Origin: Rhodanobacter denitrificans
GTDB taxonomy: Bacteria; Pseudomonadota; Gammaproteobacteria; Xanthomonadales; Rhodanobacteraceae
Assembly (NCBI RefSeq): GCF_003335105.1
Contig: NZ_QFWQ01000003.1
Location: forward strand, 651,651-715,650
Direction of reading: 5' to 3'
DNA length: 64,000 nucleotides
Below the pieces are notes generated by a model. The model saw only the letters and a list, made by a program, of their open reading frames with translations, had not been told where the DNA came from and searched no databases. Positions 8,633 to 19,400 of the stretch are shown here, piece by piece. Made by a program: the position numbers and the translations under genes. Every line of letters begins with the position of its first letter. Positions within the stretch are counted from its first letter, which is position 1.

Positions 8633-11050
8633 ATGAAGCGTATCGCCGCGCTGATCCTGCTTGCCTCCCTCTCCGCCAATGCGTTCGCGTTCGACCCGTT
8701 CGTGGTATCGGACATCCGCATCGACGGCCTCAGCCGCATCTCCGCCGGTACCGTCTTCAACTACCTGCCAGTCAACAAGGGCGACCAGCTGACCAACGAA
8801 GGGGCGCAGCGCGCGATCCGCGCGTTGTACCGCACCAAGTTCTTCAGCGACGTGGAATTCGACCGCGAAGGCAGCATCCTGGTGATCAAGGTGGTCGAGC
8901 GGCCGTCGATCGCCAAGCTGACCCTGCGCGGCAACAAGGACATCAAGACCGACGACCTGAAGAAGGGCCTGAAGGAGATCGGCCTGTCCGAGGGCGAGAC
9001 CTTCGACCGGCTGGCACTGGACAACGTGCAGCAGGAACTGATCCGGCAGTACTACAACCGCGGCAAGTACAACGTCTCGGTCGACCCGCACGTGACCCGG
9101 CTGGACCGCAACCGGGTGGCCGTCGAGATCGAGGTCCGCGAGGGCAAGGCGGCCAAGATCAAGGAACTGAACATCCTCGGCAACCACGCGTTCTCCGACA
9201 AGCAGATCCGTGATGGCTTCGAATCGAACACCACCAACTGGATGTCGTGGTACTCAAAGGACGACCAGTACTCGCGCGAGAAGCTCTCCGGCGACCTGGA
9301 GAAACTGCAGTCCTACTATATGGACCGCGGCTACGCCGACTTCGGCGTCGACTCCACCCAGGTGGCGATCGCGCCGGACAAGCGCGCGATGTACATCGAC
9401 GCCAGCATCAAGGAAGGCGAGATCTACAAGGTCGCCGACGTCAAGCTGCTCGGCGACCTGATCCTGCCGGAAGCGACCATGCGCCAGCTGGTCTTCGTCA
9501 AGACCGGCGACACCTTCAACCGCGGCGCGATCGAGGCGAGCTCCAAGGCGATCAAGGGCCTGCTCGCCAACATCGGCTACGCCTACGCCAAGGTCACGCC
9601 GATCCCGAAGCTGGACAAGGAAAAGCGCACCGTCGACCTGACCATGTATGTCGAGCCGGGCCAGCGCGTGTACGTACGGCGGGTGGTGTTCCAGGGCAAC
9701 ACGCGTACCGAGGACAACGTGCTCCGCCGCGAGATGCGCCAGCTCGAGGGTTCCTGGTATTCGCAGGCGGCGATCGACCGCTCGAAGGTCCGCCTGCAGC
9801 GGCTCGGCTACTTCAAGAAGGTGGACATCGACAAGAAGCTGGTGCCTGGCACCCAGGACCAGGTGGACGTCAGCGTCAAGGTCGAGGAGCAGTCCGCCGG
9901 CAGCATGCAGTTCGGCATCGGCTACTCGCAGTACTCCGGCATCATCCTCAACGCCTCGGTGTCGCAGAACAACCTGTTCGGCACTGGCGACAGCTTCTCG
10001 ATCAGCGGCGAGCGCAGCACCTACTACAGCCGCATCGGCCTCAGCTACTACAACCCGTACCTGACCGACAGCGGCATCGGCATCGGCTACAGCGCCTCGT
10101 ACTCGAAGACCGACTACGGCAATACCGACTTCGCGAACTACGCCACCAGCGCCAAGAGCTTCTCCACCTACCTCGGCATCCCGATCAGCGAGACGGACGG
10201 CCTGCGCGTGGGCCTGGGCATCAGCAGCAACAAGGTCAACCTGTTCTCCGGCTATAGCCCGCAGGTGCTGCTCGACTACCAGAACGAGATCGGCAACAAG
10301 ACCATCCATACCTGGACCGGCACGCTGGGCTGGAACCACGATACCCGCAACGGTTACTGGGCACCGACCCGCGGCGGCCTGATCTCGGCCTCGACCGACG
10401 TGGCGCTGCCCGGCTCGACCGTGCAGTACTGGAAGCTCTCCACCGAGGCGAACCACTACTGGCCGATCGGCAAGGGCTTCGTGCTGTACCTCGACGGCCA
10501 GGTCGGCTACGGCAAGACCTACGGCAGCAACGGCATCAGCGACCAGGCCTTCGACGCGCTGAAGACCGCCAGCCTGGCGCAGAACCCCAATCACGTCCTC
10601 ACCGACATGCGCCAGGACCTGCCGTTCTGGCAGAACTACTACGCCGGCGGCGTGCGCGACGTGCGCGGCTACCAGGACCAGACGCTGGGCCCGCGGGTCT
10701 GCATCGACGGCAGCACGCCCAATGCCAGCGGCCTGTGCAACGGCGGCTACTACGCGCAACCGATCGGCGGCGCCTTCAAGGTGCTCGGCACCGCGCAGGT
10801 GTTCCTGCCGCTGCCGTTCCTGAAGGACGTCAACACCGCCCGCGTATCCTGGTTCATGGACGTCGGCAACGCCTACAAGGACTACAAGAGCTTCAACGCC
10901 TCGGACCTGCGCGCATCCACCGGCCTGTCGCTGCAATGGCAGGCGCCGATCGGCCCGCTGATCATCAGCTTCGCCGTGCCGCTGCGGACGCAGGCCGCGG
11001 ATCGTCACTACGAGGAACGGATCCAGTTCACCTTCGGCAGCCAGTTCTGA
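8633..11050 (+). CDS. bamA: Outer membrane protein assembly factor BamA
   Basis: Central Omp85 component of the BAM complex that folds beta-barrels into the outer membrane. The 805-residue precursor has a signal peptide (MKRIAALILLASLSANAFA) and five POTRA domains to about residue 420, starting at FVVSDIRIDGLSR. A 16-strand barrel rich in alternating aromatic residues follows. The protein ends RIQFTFGSQF with the terminal Phe typical of outer membrane proteins. No skp (ompH) gene follows, unlike E. coli; lpxD comes next after a terminator. Confidence 0.97.
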   Translation: MKRIAALILLASLSANAFAFDPFVVSDIRIDGLSRISAGTVFNYLPVNKGDQLTNEGAQRAIRALYRTKFFSDVEFDREGSILVIKVVERPSIAKLTLRGNKDIKTDDLKKGLKEIGLSEGETFDRLALDNVQQELIRQYYNRGKYNVSVDPHVTRLDRNRVAVEIEVREGKAAKIKELNILGNHAFSDKQIRDGFESNTTNWMSWYSKDDQYSREKLSGDLEKLQSYYMDRGYADFGVDSTQVAIAPDKRAMYIDASIKEGEIYKVADVKLLGDLILPEATMRQLVFVKTGDTFNRGAIEASSKAIKGLLANIGYAYAKVTPIPKLDKEKRTVDLTMYVEPGQRVYVRRVVFQGNTRTEDNVLRREMRQLEGSWYSQAAIDRSKVRLQRLGYFKKVDIDKKLVPGTQDQVDVSVKVEEQSAGSMQFGIGYSQYSGIILNASVSQNNLFGTGDSFSISGERSTYYSRIGLSYYNPYLTDSGIGIGYSASYSKTDYGNTDFANYATSAKSFSTYLGIPISETDGLRVGLGISSNKVNLFSGYSPQVLLDYQNEIGNKTIHTWTGTLGWNHDTRNGYWAPTRGGLISASTDVALPGSTVQYWKLSTEANHYWPIGKGFVLYLDGQVGYGKTYGSNGISDQAFDALKTASLAQNPNHVLTDMRQDLPFWQNYYAGGVRDVRGYQDQTLGPRVCIDGSTPNASGLCNGGYYAQPIGGAFKVLGTAQVFLPLPFLKDVNTARVSWFMDVGNAYKDYKSFNASDLRASTGLSLQWQAPIGPLIISFAVPLRTQAADRHYEERIQFTFGSQF

Positions 11051-11078
11051 CCTGACCGAAGGCCGGGGAAACACGGGG

Positions 11079-11105
11079 AAGCGCGGCCATGCCGCGCTTT
11101 CTTTT
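11079..11105 (+). terminator. Rho-independent terminator after bamA
   Basis: AAGCGCGGC (11079-11087) pairs with GCCGCGCTT (11091-11099) across a three-base loop and runs into TTTCTTTT. It separates rseP-bamA from lpxD. Confidence 0.75.
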
Positions 11106-11142
11106 GCCGGCGGGGCGCACTGCAGGCCGGGACGCCACCCCC

Positions 11143-11148
11143 TACAAT
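11143..11148 (+). promoter_or_regulatory. Candidate -10 element for the lpxD operon
   Basis: TACAAT lies 24 bp before the lpxD ATG, just after the bamA terminator, so the lpxD-fabZ-lpxA cluster probably has its own promoter. The -35 is weak (CTGCAG at 17-bp spacing). Confidence 0.4.
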
Positions 11149-11171
11149 GGCCGGCAGGTTCCGGAGTATGC

Positions 11172-12200
11172 ATGAGCGCAATCAACTATACGGTGGCCGA
11201 ACTCGCCGAACGGTTCGGGCTCGGTTTCAACGGCGACGGCACGCGCATCATCGACGGCGTCGCTACGCTGGCGGGCGCCCGCCCCAGCCAGTTGAGCTTC
11301 CTCTCCAACAGCAGGTACTCCGGCCAGTTGGCGGCGACCTGCGCCGGCGTGGTGGTGCTGCGCGAGGAAAACCTCGCCGACTGCGCGACCGCCGCGCTGG
11401 TCGCCGATGATCCCTACGTCGCCTACGCGAAGATCGCAGCGCTGTTCGAACGCCAGCCGGCCGCCCCCCCGGGCATCCATCCCAGCGCCGTGGTGGCCGC
11501 CGGCGCACGGGTCAGCGCCAGCGCCAGCATCGGTCCGGGCTGTGTGATTGCTGATGGTGCGGAGGTCGGCGACGGCGCCGTGCTCGGCCCGCATTGCATT
11601 CTCGGCGAGGATTGCGTGGTGGGCGCGCAATCGCGACTGGTGGCCCGGGTCACCCTGGTCACCCGGGTCATGCTGGGGCGGCGCGTGCTGGTGCACCCCG
11701 GTGCCGTGATCGGTTCGGACGGCTTCGGGCTGGCGTTCGAGCGCGACCATTGGGTGAAGATCCCGCAGCTCGGCGGCGTGCGCATCGGCGACGATTGCGA
11801 GATCGGCGCCAACACCACGATCGACCGCGGCGCGCTGGAGGACACGGTGCTGGAGGAGGACGTGCGGCTGGACAACCAGATCCAGATCGCGCACAACGTT
11901 CACATCGGCGCGCACACTGCGATGGCCGGCTGCGCCGCCGTGGCCGGCAGCGCGAAGATCGGCCGCTATTGCATGATCGGCGGCAACGCCGGCGTACTGG
12001 GCCATCTCGAACTGGCCGACCGGGTTACCATTACCGCCAAGAGCCTGGTCACGCACTCGATCCGCGAACCCGGCGAATATTCATCCGGCGTGCCGCTGCA
12101 GGACAACCGCCAGTGGCGGAAGAACGCGGCGCGCTTCAAGCATCTGGACGAGTACGCGCGCCGGTTGTCGGCGCTGGAGAAGGACAATAACGATGAGTGA
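11172..12200 (+). CDS. lpxD: UDP-3-O-(3-hydroxyacyl)glucosamine N-acyltransferase
   Basis: Third step of lipid A synthesis: it transfers a hydroxyacyl chain from ACP to the 2-amino group of UDP-3-O-acylglucosamine. The 342 residues have an N-terminal uridine-binding domain (about 1-100) and then a left-handed beta-helix of hexapeptide repeats (IGPGCVIADGAEVGDGAVLG and similar). IAHNVHIG carries the catalytic His, and a helical C-terminus follows. The stop overlaps the fabZ start (ATGAGTGA), indicating translational coupling within the lipid A cluster. Confidence 0.96.
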   Translation: MSAINYTVAELAERFGLGFNGDGTRIIDGVATLAGARPSQLSFLSNSRYSGQLAATCAGVVVLREENLADCATAALVADDPYVAYAKIAALFERQPAAPPGIHPSAVVAAGARVSASASIGPGCVIADGAEVGDGAVLGPHCILGEDCVVGAQSRLVARVTLVTRVMLGRRVLVHPGAVIGSDGFGLAFERDHWVKIPQLGGVRIGDDCEIGANTTIDRGALEDTVLEEDVRLDNQIQIAHNVHIGAHTAMAGCAAVAGSAKIGRYCMIGGNAGVLGHLELADRVTITAKSLVTHSIREPGEYSSGVPLQDNRQWRKNAARFKHLDEYARRLSALEKDNNDE

Positions 12201-12666
12201 GAACCGAGGCGCGCTGCCCATGCCGATCAACGTGGAGCAGATCCAGGAGCTGCTGCCGCACCGCTATCCGTTCCTGCTGGTGGATCGCGTGGTCGAGATC
12301 GTGCCCGACGTCAGCGTGGTCGCCATCAAGAACGCCACCATCAACGAGCCGTTCTTCCAGGGCCATTTCCCCGGCCATCCGGTGATGCCCGGCGTGCTGA
12401 TCGTCGAGGCGATGGCGCAGGCCGCGGGCTTGCTGACCCAGCTCAGCCGCCGTGCCAAGGGCGACGACGGCAGCCCCCTGTTCTACCTGGTCAAGGTCGA
12501 CAATGCGCGCTTCAGCGCGCCGGTGGTGCCGGGCGACCAGTTGCGCCTGGAAGTGACCCAGAAGCGCCTGGTGCGCGGCATGGGCCTGTTCATCGCCCGT
12601 ACCCTGGTGGACGGCAAGGAAGTGGCCAGCTGCGAATTGATGTGCGCCGCGAGGTCCGACAAATGA
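12193..12666 (+). CDS. fabZ: (3R)-hydroxyacyl-ACP dehydratase FabZ
   Basis: Dehydrates 3-hydroxyacyl-ACP in fatty acid elongation and so competes with LpxA and LpxD for hydroxyacyl-ACP. The hot-dog fold protein has 157 residues; [14 protein letters not shown] and [20 protein letters not shown] carry the catalytic His and Glu. The start at 12193 has AAGGA upstream and overlaps lpxD by 8 bases; an ATG at 12220 (MPINVEQ) is the alternative. Its TGA overlaps the lpxA ATG (ATGA). Confidence 0.96.
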   Translation: MSENRGALPMPINVEQIQELLPHRYPFLLVDRVVEIVPDVSVVAIKNATINEPFFQGHFPGHPVMPGVLIVEAMAQAAGLLTQLSRRAKGDDGSPLFYLVKVDNARFSAPVVPGDQLRLEVTQKRLVRGMGLFIARTLVDGKEVASCELMCAARSDK

Positions 12667-13436
12667 TCCACCCCACTGCGCTGATCGACCCCTCCGCCGT
12701 CCTCGGCAGCAACGTCAGCGTCGGCGCCTACAGCGTGATCGGCGCCGAGGTGGAGATCGGCGACGGCACGGTGGTCGGTCCGCACGTGGTGATCGAGGGC
12801 CCCACCCGGATCGGCCGCGACAACCGTATCGCCCAGTTCGCGTCGCTCGGCGGCGCGCCGCAGGACAAGAAGTGGCAGGGCGAGCGCACCGAGCTGGTGA
12901 TCGGCGACCGCAACCTGATCCGCGAATTCACCACCCTCAACCGCGGCACCGGCGACGGCGGCGGCGTCACCCGCCTCGGCAACGACAACTGGGTGCTTGC
13001 CTATGTGCACGTGGCGCATGACTGCCAGATCGGCAACAACGTGGTGTTCTCAAACTATTCCGCGCTGGCCGGGCACGTCACCATCGGCGACTGGACGATC
13101 CTGTCCGGCTATTCCGGCGTGCACCAGTTCTGCAAGGTCGGCGCCCACGCCTTCATCGGCATGGGCTGCCTGGTCGGCCACGACGTGCCGCCGTTCGTGA
13201 TGATGGCGAACGAGCAGCAGGGGCGCCCGCGCGGCATCAACAGCGAGGGCCTGAAGCGTCGCGGCTTCGACGCCACGCGCATCGCCGCGATCAAGCGCGC
13301 CTACCGCACGCTGTACATGGCCGGCCTGTCGCTGCCCGAGGCGCGCGAAAAACTGGTCGAGCAGGCGCGCGAGAGCGATGACGTGCGGGCGATGCTGGAG
13401 TTCCTCGACCACAGCGAGCGCGCGCTCGCCCGATAA
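12663..13436 (+). CDS. lpxA: UDP-N-acetylglucosamine acyltransferase
   Basis: First step of lipid A synthesis, O-acylation of UDP-GlcNAc by hydroxyacyl-ACP. The 257 residues begin [20 protein letters not shown], form a hexapeptide-repeat beta-helix, and include [12 protein letters not shown] with the catalytic His and the acyl-ruler segment [17 protein letters not shown] helical C-terminal domain completes the family layout. The start overlaps the fabZ stop; an in-frame ATG upstream lies inside fabZ and is unlikely. Confidence 0.96.
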   Translation: MIHPTALIDPSAVLGSNVSVGAYSVIGAEVEIGDGTVVGPHVVIEGPTRIGRDNRIAQFASLGGAPQDKKWQGERTELVIGDRNLIREFTTLNRGTGDGGGVTRLGNDNWVLAYVHVAHDCQIGNNVVFSNYSALAGHVTIGDWTILSGYSGVHQFCKVGAHAFIGMGCLVGHDVPPFVMMANEQQGRPRGINSEGLKRRGFDATRIAAIKRAYRTLYMAGLSLPEAREKLVEQARESDDVRAMLEFLDHSERALAR

Positions 13437-13487
13437 GCATCTCGCTTATAGGGCAATCAGGCACGCGCTCTGGCTTATGCTTCCGGC

Positions 13488-14702
13488 ATGACTGACCACC
13501 CGCACCTCGAATCCCCCCTGGTCGCCATCCTCGCCGGCGAGGATTCCGGCGACCAGCTCGGCGCCGACCTGATCGTCGCCCTGCGCCAGCGCTACCCGCA
13601 GGCGCGTTTCGTCGGCATCGGCGGCGCCCGCATGCAGCGCGAGGGCTTCGACTCGTGGTACGACATCCGCGAGCTGTCGCTGTTCGGCTTCAGCGAGGTG
13701 ATCCGCCACCTGCCCCGCCTGCTGCGGCTGCGCAAGGCGCTGGTCGCACGGCTGCTCAAGGAACGGCCGGCCGTGGTGGTCGGCATCGACGCGCCCGACT
13801 TCAACCTCGGCGTGGAACAGCGCCTGAAGCGGGCCGGCATGCTCACCGTGCATTACGTCAGCCCGTCGGTCTGGGCCTGGCGCGAGAAGCGCGCGGAGAA
13901 GATCGGCCGTAGCGCCAGCCGCGTGCTGTGCCTGTTCCCGATGGAGCCGCCGATCTACGCGAAGCACGGCGTCGACGCCCGCTTCGTCGGCCATCCGCTG
14001 GCCGACCGTTTCGCGCTGGTCTCCGACCGCGTCGGTGCGCGCGAGATCCTGCAGCTGCCGCAGCAGGCGCCGGTGCTGGCGGTGCTGCCCGGCAGCCGGC
14101 TGTCCGAGGTCGGCCGGCTGGGCCGGCCCTTCATCGACGCGGCGCAGCGGGTGGCCGCCGCGGTGCCCGGGCTGCGTGTGGTGATCCCGGCCGCCAACCC
14201 GCAGGTGCGCGCCCGACTCGGTGAACTGCTCGCCGGCAGCCCGCCCGACGAGGGCACGCCGCTGCTGCTGGACGGCCACGCGCACGAGGCGATGCTGGCC
14301 GCCGACGTGGTGCTGCTGGCTTCCGGCACCGCCACGCTGGAGGCGATGCTGGCCAAGCGCCCGATGGTGGTGGGCTACCGCGTCGCGCCGCTGAGCTATC
14401 GCATCGCGCGCGCGCTGAAAATGCTGAAGACCGACGTCTACGCATTGCCGAACATCCTGGCCCGCGCCTGCGGTGTCGGCAACGGCCTGCTGGTACCCGA
14501 ACTGATGCAGGACGACTGCACCGCGGAGAACCTGGCCGCCGCCACACTGGCGCTGTTCAGGGACAGCGAGCGGCGCGGCGCGATCGTCGCCGCGTTCGAG
14601 CAGTTGCACCAGGCCTTGCGTGGCGGCCTCGAAGGCCACGCAGGGGACCGTGCGGCAGCGGCGATCGTCGAGCTGATCGATGAACGACATGCCGCCGGAT
14701 AA
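13488..14702 (+). CDS. lpxB: Lipid A disaccharide synthase
   Basis: Condenses UDP-2,3-diacylglucosamine with lipid X to form the beta-1,6 disaccharide of lipid A, at the inner face of the inner membrane. The 404-residue GT19 glycosyltransferase begins with [19 protein letters not shown] and carries [13 protein letters not shown] and the nucleotide-sugar region LPGSRLSEV. It follows lpxA after 51 bp, where no convincing promoter or terminator is seen. Its 3' end overlaps the annotated rnhB start. Confidence 0.95.
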   Translation: MTDHPHLESPLVAILAGEDSGDQLGADLIVALRQRYPQARFVGIGGARMQREGFDSWYDIRELSLFGFSEVIRHLPRLLRLRKALVARLLKERPAVVVGIDAPDFNLGVEQRLKRAGMLTVHYVSPSVWAWREKRAEKIGRSASRVLCLFPMEPPIYAKHGVDARFVGHPLADRFALVSDRVGAREILQLPQQAPVLAVLPGSRLSEVGRLGRPFIDAAQRVAAAVPGLRVVIPAANPQVRARLGELLAGSPPDEGTPLLLDGHAHEAMLAADVVLLASGTATLEAMLAKRPMVVGYRVAPLSYRIARALKMLKTDVYALPNILARACGVGNGLLVPELMQDDCTAENLAAATLALFRDSERRGAIVAAFEQLHQALRGGLEGHAGDRAAAAIVELIDERHAAG

Positions 14703-15339
14703 GCTGCCCGCGAGTAGCCACCGCTCTCCTCTCCGGGGAGCAGAGGCTGACGCAAAAAGCATGCTCACGGCCGGCGTCGACGAGGCCGGTCGTGGCCCGC
14801 TGGCCGGCCCGCTGGCGGTGGCCGCGGTGATCCTCGACCCGAACCGCCCGATTCCCGGGCTGGACGACTCGAAGAAGCTCAGCGAGGCGAAACGCGAGGC
14901 GTTGTATCCGCTGATCATCGAACGCGCGCTGGCGTACTGCATCGTGCTGATCGAACGCGACGAGATCGACAGCCTGAACATCTTCCAGGCCACCATGACC
15001 GGCATGAGCCGTGCCGTAGCCGGCCTCGTGCCAGTCGCCCACCAGGTACTGATCGACGGCAACCAGCTGCCGAAGGACCTGCCCTGCCCCGGTCGCGCGA
15101 TCGTCGGCGGCGACGCGCTGGAGCCGGCGATCAGCGCCGCCTCGATCCTGGCCAAGGTCAGCCGCGACCGCGTGATGGTGACACTCGATGGCGAGCACCC
15201 GGGCTACGGTTTTGCCGTGCACAAGGGCTACCCGACTCCAGCGCACCTGGCCGCACTGCAGCGGCTCGGGCCGTGCCGCCAGCATCGCCGCAGCTTCGCG
15301 CCGGTACGCCTGTTGCTGGACCAGGCAAGGCTGTTCTGA
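14680..15339 (+). CDS. rnhB: Ribonuclease HII
   Basis: Cleaves RNA in RNA/DNA hybrids and removes single ribonucleotides from DNA. The motif [20 protein letters not shown] carries the catalytic Asp-Glu pair; LIDGN and the C-terminal [13 protein letters not shown] segment are also typical. As given, the protein is 219 residues and overlaps lpxB by 23 bases. A later ATG at 14761 ([12 protein letters not shown]) gives 192 residues, closer to family length. Neither start has a strong Shine-Dalgarno, so the start is uncertain. The position before dnaE is conserved. Confidence 0.93.
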   Translation: MNDMPPDKLPASSHRSPLRGAEADAKSMLTAGVDEAGRGPLAGPLAVAAVILDPNRPIPGLDDSKKLSEAKREALYPLIIERALAYCIVLIERDEIDSLNIFQATMTGMSRAVAGLVPVAHQVLIDGNQLPKDLPCPGRAIVGGDALEPAISAASILAKVSRDRVMVTLDGEHPGYGFAVHKGYPTPAHLAALQRLGPCRQHRRSFAPVRLLLDQARLF

Positions 15340-15375
15340 TCGACGTGCGGGCCACGGATCACGCACCCGGTGAGA

Positions 15376-15420
15376 CCGACCGGCATAGGCCATTCGTCTA
15401 TGCAACTTTTTCCCGGTCGG
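15376..15420 (+). other. Nested stem-loop downstream of rnhB
   Basis: The outer arms CCGACCGG (15376-15383) and CCGGTCGG (15413-15420) enclose an inner pair GCATAG (15383-15388) / CTATGC (15398-15403) and a CTTTTT run. It lies in the 214-bp gap before the small gene at 15554. It does not match any RNA class I recognise; it could be an rnhB terminator or a leader element. Confidence 0.35.
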
Positions 15421-15553
15421 GAGCATCATTGGCATCAGGGAATGCAACGCGCAGGGACGCACCCGCAGCAGGGGCGATGTCCAGCCAGTACTGACCCGCC
15501 GACCCGCTGCCACAGGCGCCTCGACGCGCCGCGCAGATCGCAGGAGTCGTGCC

Positions 15554-15757
15554 ATGATGCCTCCGTCCCATCGCCCATCCGCTCCACCGATGCCGGCCAG
15601 CACGCCCGTGCCCGAGCCGGCCAATCCCACACTCGACGGCGTCGACGAAGCCCTCCCGCCGCATGCCGACTACAACCTCCACCCGCTGGCGGTGAGCAGC
15701 CTCGAACACTACGTGCCGCCTGTCGAGGAGAAAGGCGAACGCTTCCACGTCCGCTGA
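15554..15757 (+). CDS. Small hypothetical protein (67 aa)
   Basis: Not recognised. The evidence for a real gene is an AGGAG Shine-Dalgarno at 15542-15546 seven bases before the ATG, and a position in an otherwise empty gap. The protein is proline-rich at the N-terminus (MPASTPVPEPANPTLDGV) and polar and acidic after it, ending EEKGERFHVR. There is no signal peptide, membrane segment or cysteine. It could be a lineage-restricted small protein or a chance open frame in high-GC DNA. Confidence 0.45.
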   Translation: MMPPSHRPSAPPMPASTPVPEPANPTLDGVDEALPPHADYNLHPLAVSSLEHYVPPVEEKGERFHVR

Positions 15758-15829
15758 GCCGAACCGCGCCGCTTCCCTTGCCCCGGGCGTGCCGCTACGC
15801 TGGCGGCATTCCACGGGGGAATGGAAAAC

Positions 15830-16369
15830 ATGCGCCGCTTCGGCATCGCACTGCTCGGGCTGATGTTCTGCCTGGTCGCCCATGCCGGCGTACAACCGGG
15901 CGATGCACCTCCGGACGCGCTGGGCACGACCCAGGACGGCAAGTCGGTGAGCGTCTCGTCGCTGCACGGCAAGGTGGTGGTGGTCAGCTTCTGGGCCACC
16001 TGGTGCGGCTACTGCATGAAGGAATTGCCGATACTGGCGGGCCTGCAGACGCTGGCCACCGAACGCGGCCTGCCACTGCAGGTGGTCACCATCAACCATC
16101 AGGAAGACCGGCAGACCTACGTGCGGACGGTTCGTGCCCTGCGTCCGCGCCTGCCCGGCCTGCTGATGACCTGGGACCACGACGGCGCCCTCGGCAAGCC
16201 CTACGGCACCGACAAGGGCATCCCGGTCATGGTGATGCTGCATCGCGACGGCACCGTGGCCCACGTGCACGTGGGCTACGGCGAAGACATGCTGGACAGC
16301 CTGGTTGCCGAGATCAACGCACTGCTGGCCGAGCCGGCGCCGCCGGCGGTGGCCGCCGCGCCGGGCTGA
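15830..16369 (+). CDS. Periplasmic TlpA/ResA-like thiol-disulfide oxidoreductase
   Basis: A 179-residue thioredoxin-fold protein with a signal peptide (MRRFGIALLGLMFCLVAHAG). The redox motif is WCGYC in VVVVSFWATWCGYCMKELPI, and the cis-Pro region is KGIPVMVMLHRDG. The ATG at 15830 is chosen because GGGGGA (15815-15820) sits nine bases upstream; an ATG at 15821 touches that site and would have no spacing. Such proteins reduce periplasmic disulfides, often for cytochrome c maturation. The partner is unknown, although several c-type cytochromes are encoded in this window. The C-terminus is Ala/Pro-rich. Confidence 0.85.
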   Translation: MRRFGIALLGLMFCLVAHAGVQPGDAPPDALGTTQDGKSVSVSSLHGKVVVVSFWATWCGYCMKELPILAGLQTLATERGLPLQVVTINHQEDRQTYVRTVRALRPRLPGLLMTWDHDGALGKPYGTDKGIPVMVMLHRDGTVAHVHVGYGEDMLDSLVAEINALLAEPAPPAVAAAPG

Positions 16370-16480
16370 GCGGCAGCTTCCGGCGGGGCACCGCCGCGCG
16401 TCGCGCAAACCGCACGGAAGTCAATCTTGCTGCTGGGCAAGGTGCCGGTTAGCCTGCGGGGATTCACCGCGCACACCGGC

Positions 16481-19400
16481 ATGACCGTCCGCTATACCCA
16501 CCTGCACCTGCACAGCGAATACTCGCTGGTCGACTCGACCATCCGCATCAAGGCGCTGGTCGCCGCCTGCGTGCGCGACGGCATCCCGGCGGTGGCGCTG
16601 ACCGACGACAGCAACATGTTCGCGCTGGTGAAATTCTACAAGGCGTGCAGCGCTGCCGGCATCAAGCCGATCGGCGGCTGCGACCTGTGGATCTCGGCGC
16701 CCGACGACCCGCGCCCGTGGCGACTCACCGTTCTGTGCCAAGACCGCGACGGCTATCTCAACCTGTCCCGGCTGGTCTCGCGCGCGTGGCAGGAAGGCCA
16801 GCACGGCGGCCGCGCGCTGGTCGAGGCCGGCTGGCTGGCTGCCGGCGCCTGCAACGGGCTGATCGCCCTGCTCGGCCGCGAGAGCGAGGTCGGCCGCATT
16901 GCGCTGAATCAGGGCATCGAGGCCGCGCTGGTCAAGCTGCGTCCATTGGCCCGGCTGTTCCCGAACCGGCTCTATCTGGAGCTGACCCGCTGCGGCCGCG
17001 ACGGCGAAGAAAACTGGAACACCGCGGCGCTGGCGCTGGCCGCCGAACTCGGCTTGCCGGTAGTGGCGAGCAACGACGTACGCTTCCTCCGGCAGGACGA
17101 TTTCGACGCGCACGAGGCGCGCGTGTGCATCCACCAGGGCCGCGTGCTGGCCGATCCGAAGCGCCCGCGCGAATACAGCGACCAGCAATACCTGAAGACG
17201 CCGGAGGAAATGGCCGCGCTGTTCGCGGATATCCCCGAGGCGCTGGAAAACGCCGTCGAGCTGGCGAAGCGCTGCACCCTGGAGCTGAAGTTCGGCACCT
17301 ACTACCTGCCCGACTTCCCGGTGCCCGCGGGCCACGACCTCGACAGCCACATCCGCGAACTGTCGCGGCAAGGCCTGCGCGAGCGGCTGGCGAACGCGCC
17401 ACTGGCGGCCGACCACACGCTGGCCGACTACCAGATGCGGCTCGAGCGCGAGCTGGACGTCATCGTCAAGATGGGCTTCCCCGGCTACTTCCTGATCGTG
17501 GCGGACTTCATCAACTGGGGCAAGCAGAACGGCATCCCGGTCGGCCCCGGCCGCGGTTCCGGCGCCGGTTCGCTGGTCGCCTGGGCGCTGAAGATCACCG
17601 ACCTGGACCCGCTGCAGTTCAACCTGCTGTTCGAACGTTTCCTCAACCCCGAACGCGTGTCGATGCCCGACTTCGACATCGACTTCTGCATGGATCGTCG
17701 CGACGAGGTGATCGACTACGTCGCGCAGAAATACGGCCGCGACAAGGTCAGCCAGATCATCACCTACGGCTCGATGGCAGCCAAGGCGGTGCTGCGCGAT
17801 TCCGGCCGCGTGCTCAGCATGCCGTACGGGCAGGTCGACCGGCTGGCCAAGATGGTGCCGCCGCGGCCGCTCGACCTCACCCTGTCCGACGCGCTCGGAC
17901 GCTCGGAGAAGTCCAAGAAGGAACCCGATCGCGTCGTCCGGGAGTTCTGCGAAACCTACGAGCAGGACGAGGAAGCGCGCGCGCTGATCGACCTGGCGCT
18001 GAAGCTGGAAAACCTCACCCGCAACGCCGGCAAGCATGCCGGCGGCGTGGTGATCGCGCCCAGCCCGCTGACCGACTTCGCGCCGCTGTACTGCGAAGCC
18101 GGCGGCGGCGGCGTGGTGACCCAGTACGACAAGGACGACGTCGAGGCGGTCGGCCTGGTGAAGTTCGACTTCCTCGGCCTGCGCACGCTGACCATCATCG
18201 ACTGGGCGGTGAAGGCGATCAACGCGCGCCGCGCGAAAGCCGGTGAGCCGGCGCTGGACATCTCGCAGCTGCCGCTGGACGACCCGGCACCGTACGAATT
18301 GCTGAAGAAGGCGCAGACCGTCGCCGTGTTCCAGCTCGAATCCTCCGGCATGCAGCGCATGCTGAAGGACGCAAAACCCGACCGCTTCGAGGACATCATC
18401 GCGCTGGTGGCGCTCTATCGCCCCGGCCCGATGGACCTGATCCCCAGCTTCGTGGCGCGCAAGCACGGCCGCGAGGACGTGGAGTACCCCGACCCGCGCG
18501 TCGAGCCGATCCTGAAAGAGACCTACGGCATCATGGTCTACCAGGAGCAGGTGATGCAGATGGCGCAGATCGTGGGCGGCTACTCGCTCGGCGGCGCCGA
18601 CCTGCTGCGCCGCGCGATGGGCAAGAAGAAACTCGAGGAGATGGCGAAGGAGCGCGCCAAGTTCCGCGAGGGTGCGGCGAAGGACGGTCTGACCGGCGAG
18701 AAGGCCGACTCGATCTTCGACCTGATGGAGAAGTTCGCCGGCTACGGCTTCAACAAGTCGCACGCCGCCGCCTATGCGCTGGTCTCCTACCAGACCGCCT
18801 GGCTGAAGGCGCACTACCCGGCCGAATTCATGGCCGCCACGATCTCCTCGGACATGGACAACACCGACAAGGTGGTGACCTTCCTCGACGAGTCGCGGGT
18901 CATCGGCATCGTCGTGCAGCCGCCGGACGTCAACGCTTCCGAATACATGTTCGTGGCGGTCGAACCCGACACGTCGTCTGTGCACTCGCGCCAAGGCGCC
19001 CGCACGATCCAGTACGGCCTCGGCGCGATCAAGGGCGTTGGCCAGGGCGCGTGCGAGGCGATCGTGGCCGAGCGCGCACACGGCCGCTACACCGACCTGG
19101 CCGACTTCTGCCGCCGCGTGGATCCGGCCAGGCTCAACCGCCGCGTGCTGGAAGCGCTGATCCTGTCCGGCGCACTGGACGCACTGGGGTCGAATCGCGC
19201 CAGCCTGATGCTGCAGCTGCCCGACGCGATCAAGGCCGCCGAGCAGCACCTGCGCGACAGGCAGTCCGGCCAGAACGACATGTTCGGCGCCGCCATGGGC
19301 GCAGCGACACCCGTGGTTCATATCCATCTGCCGACCGTGCCGGAATGGCCGCTGGAGCAGAAGCTGCAGGGCGAACGCGACACGCTCGGCCATTACCTGT

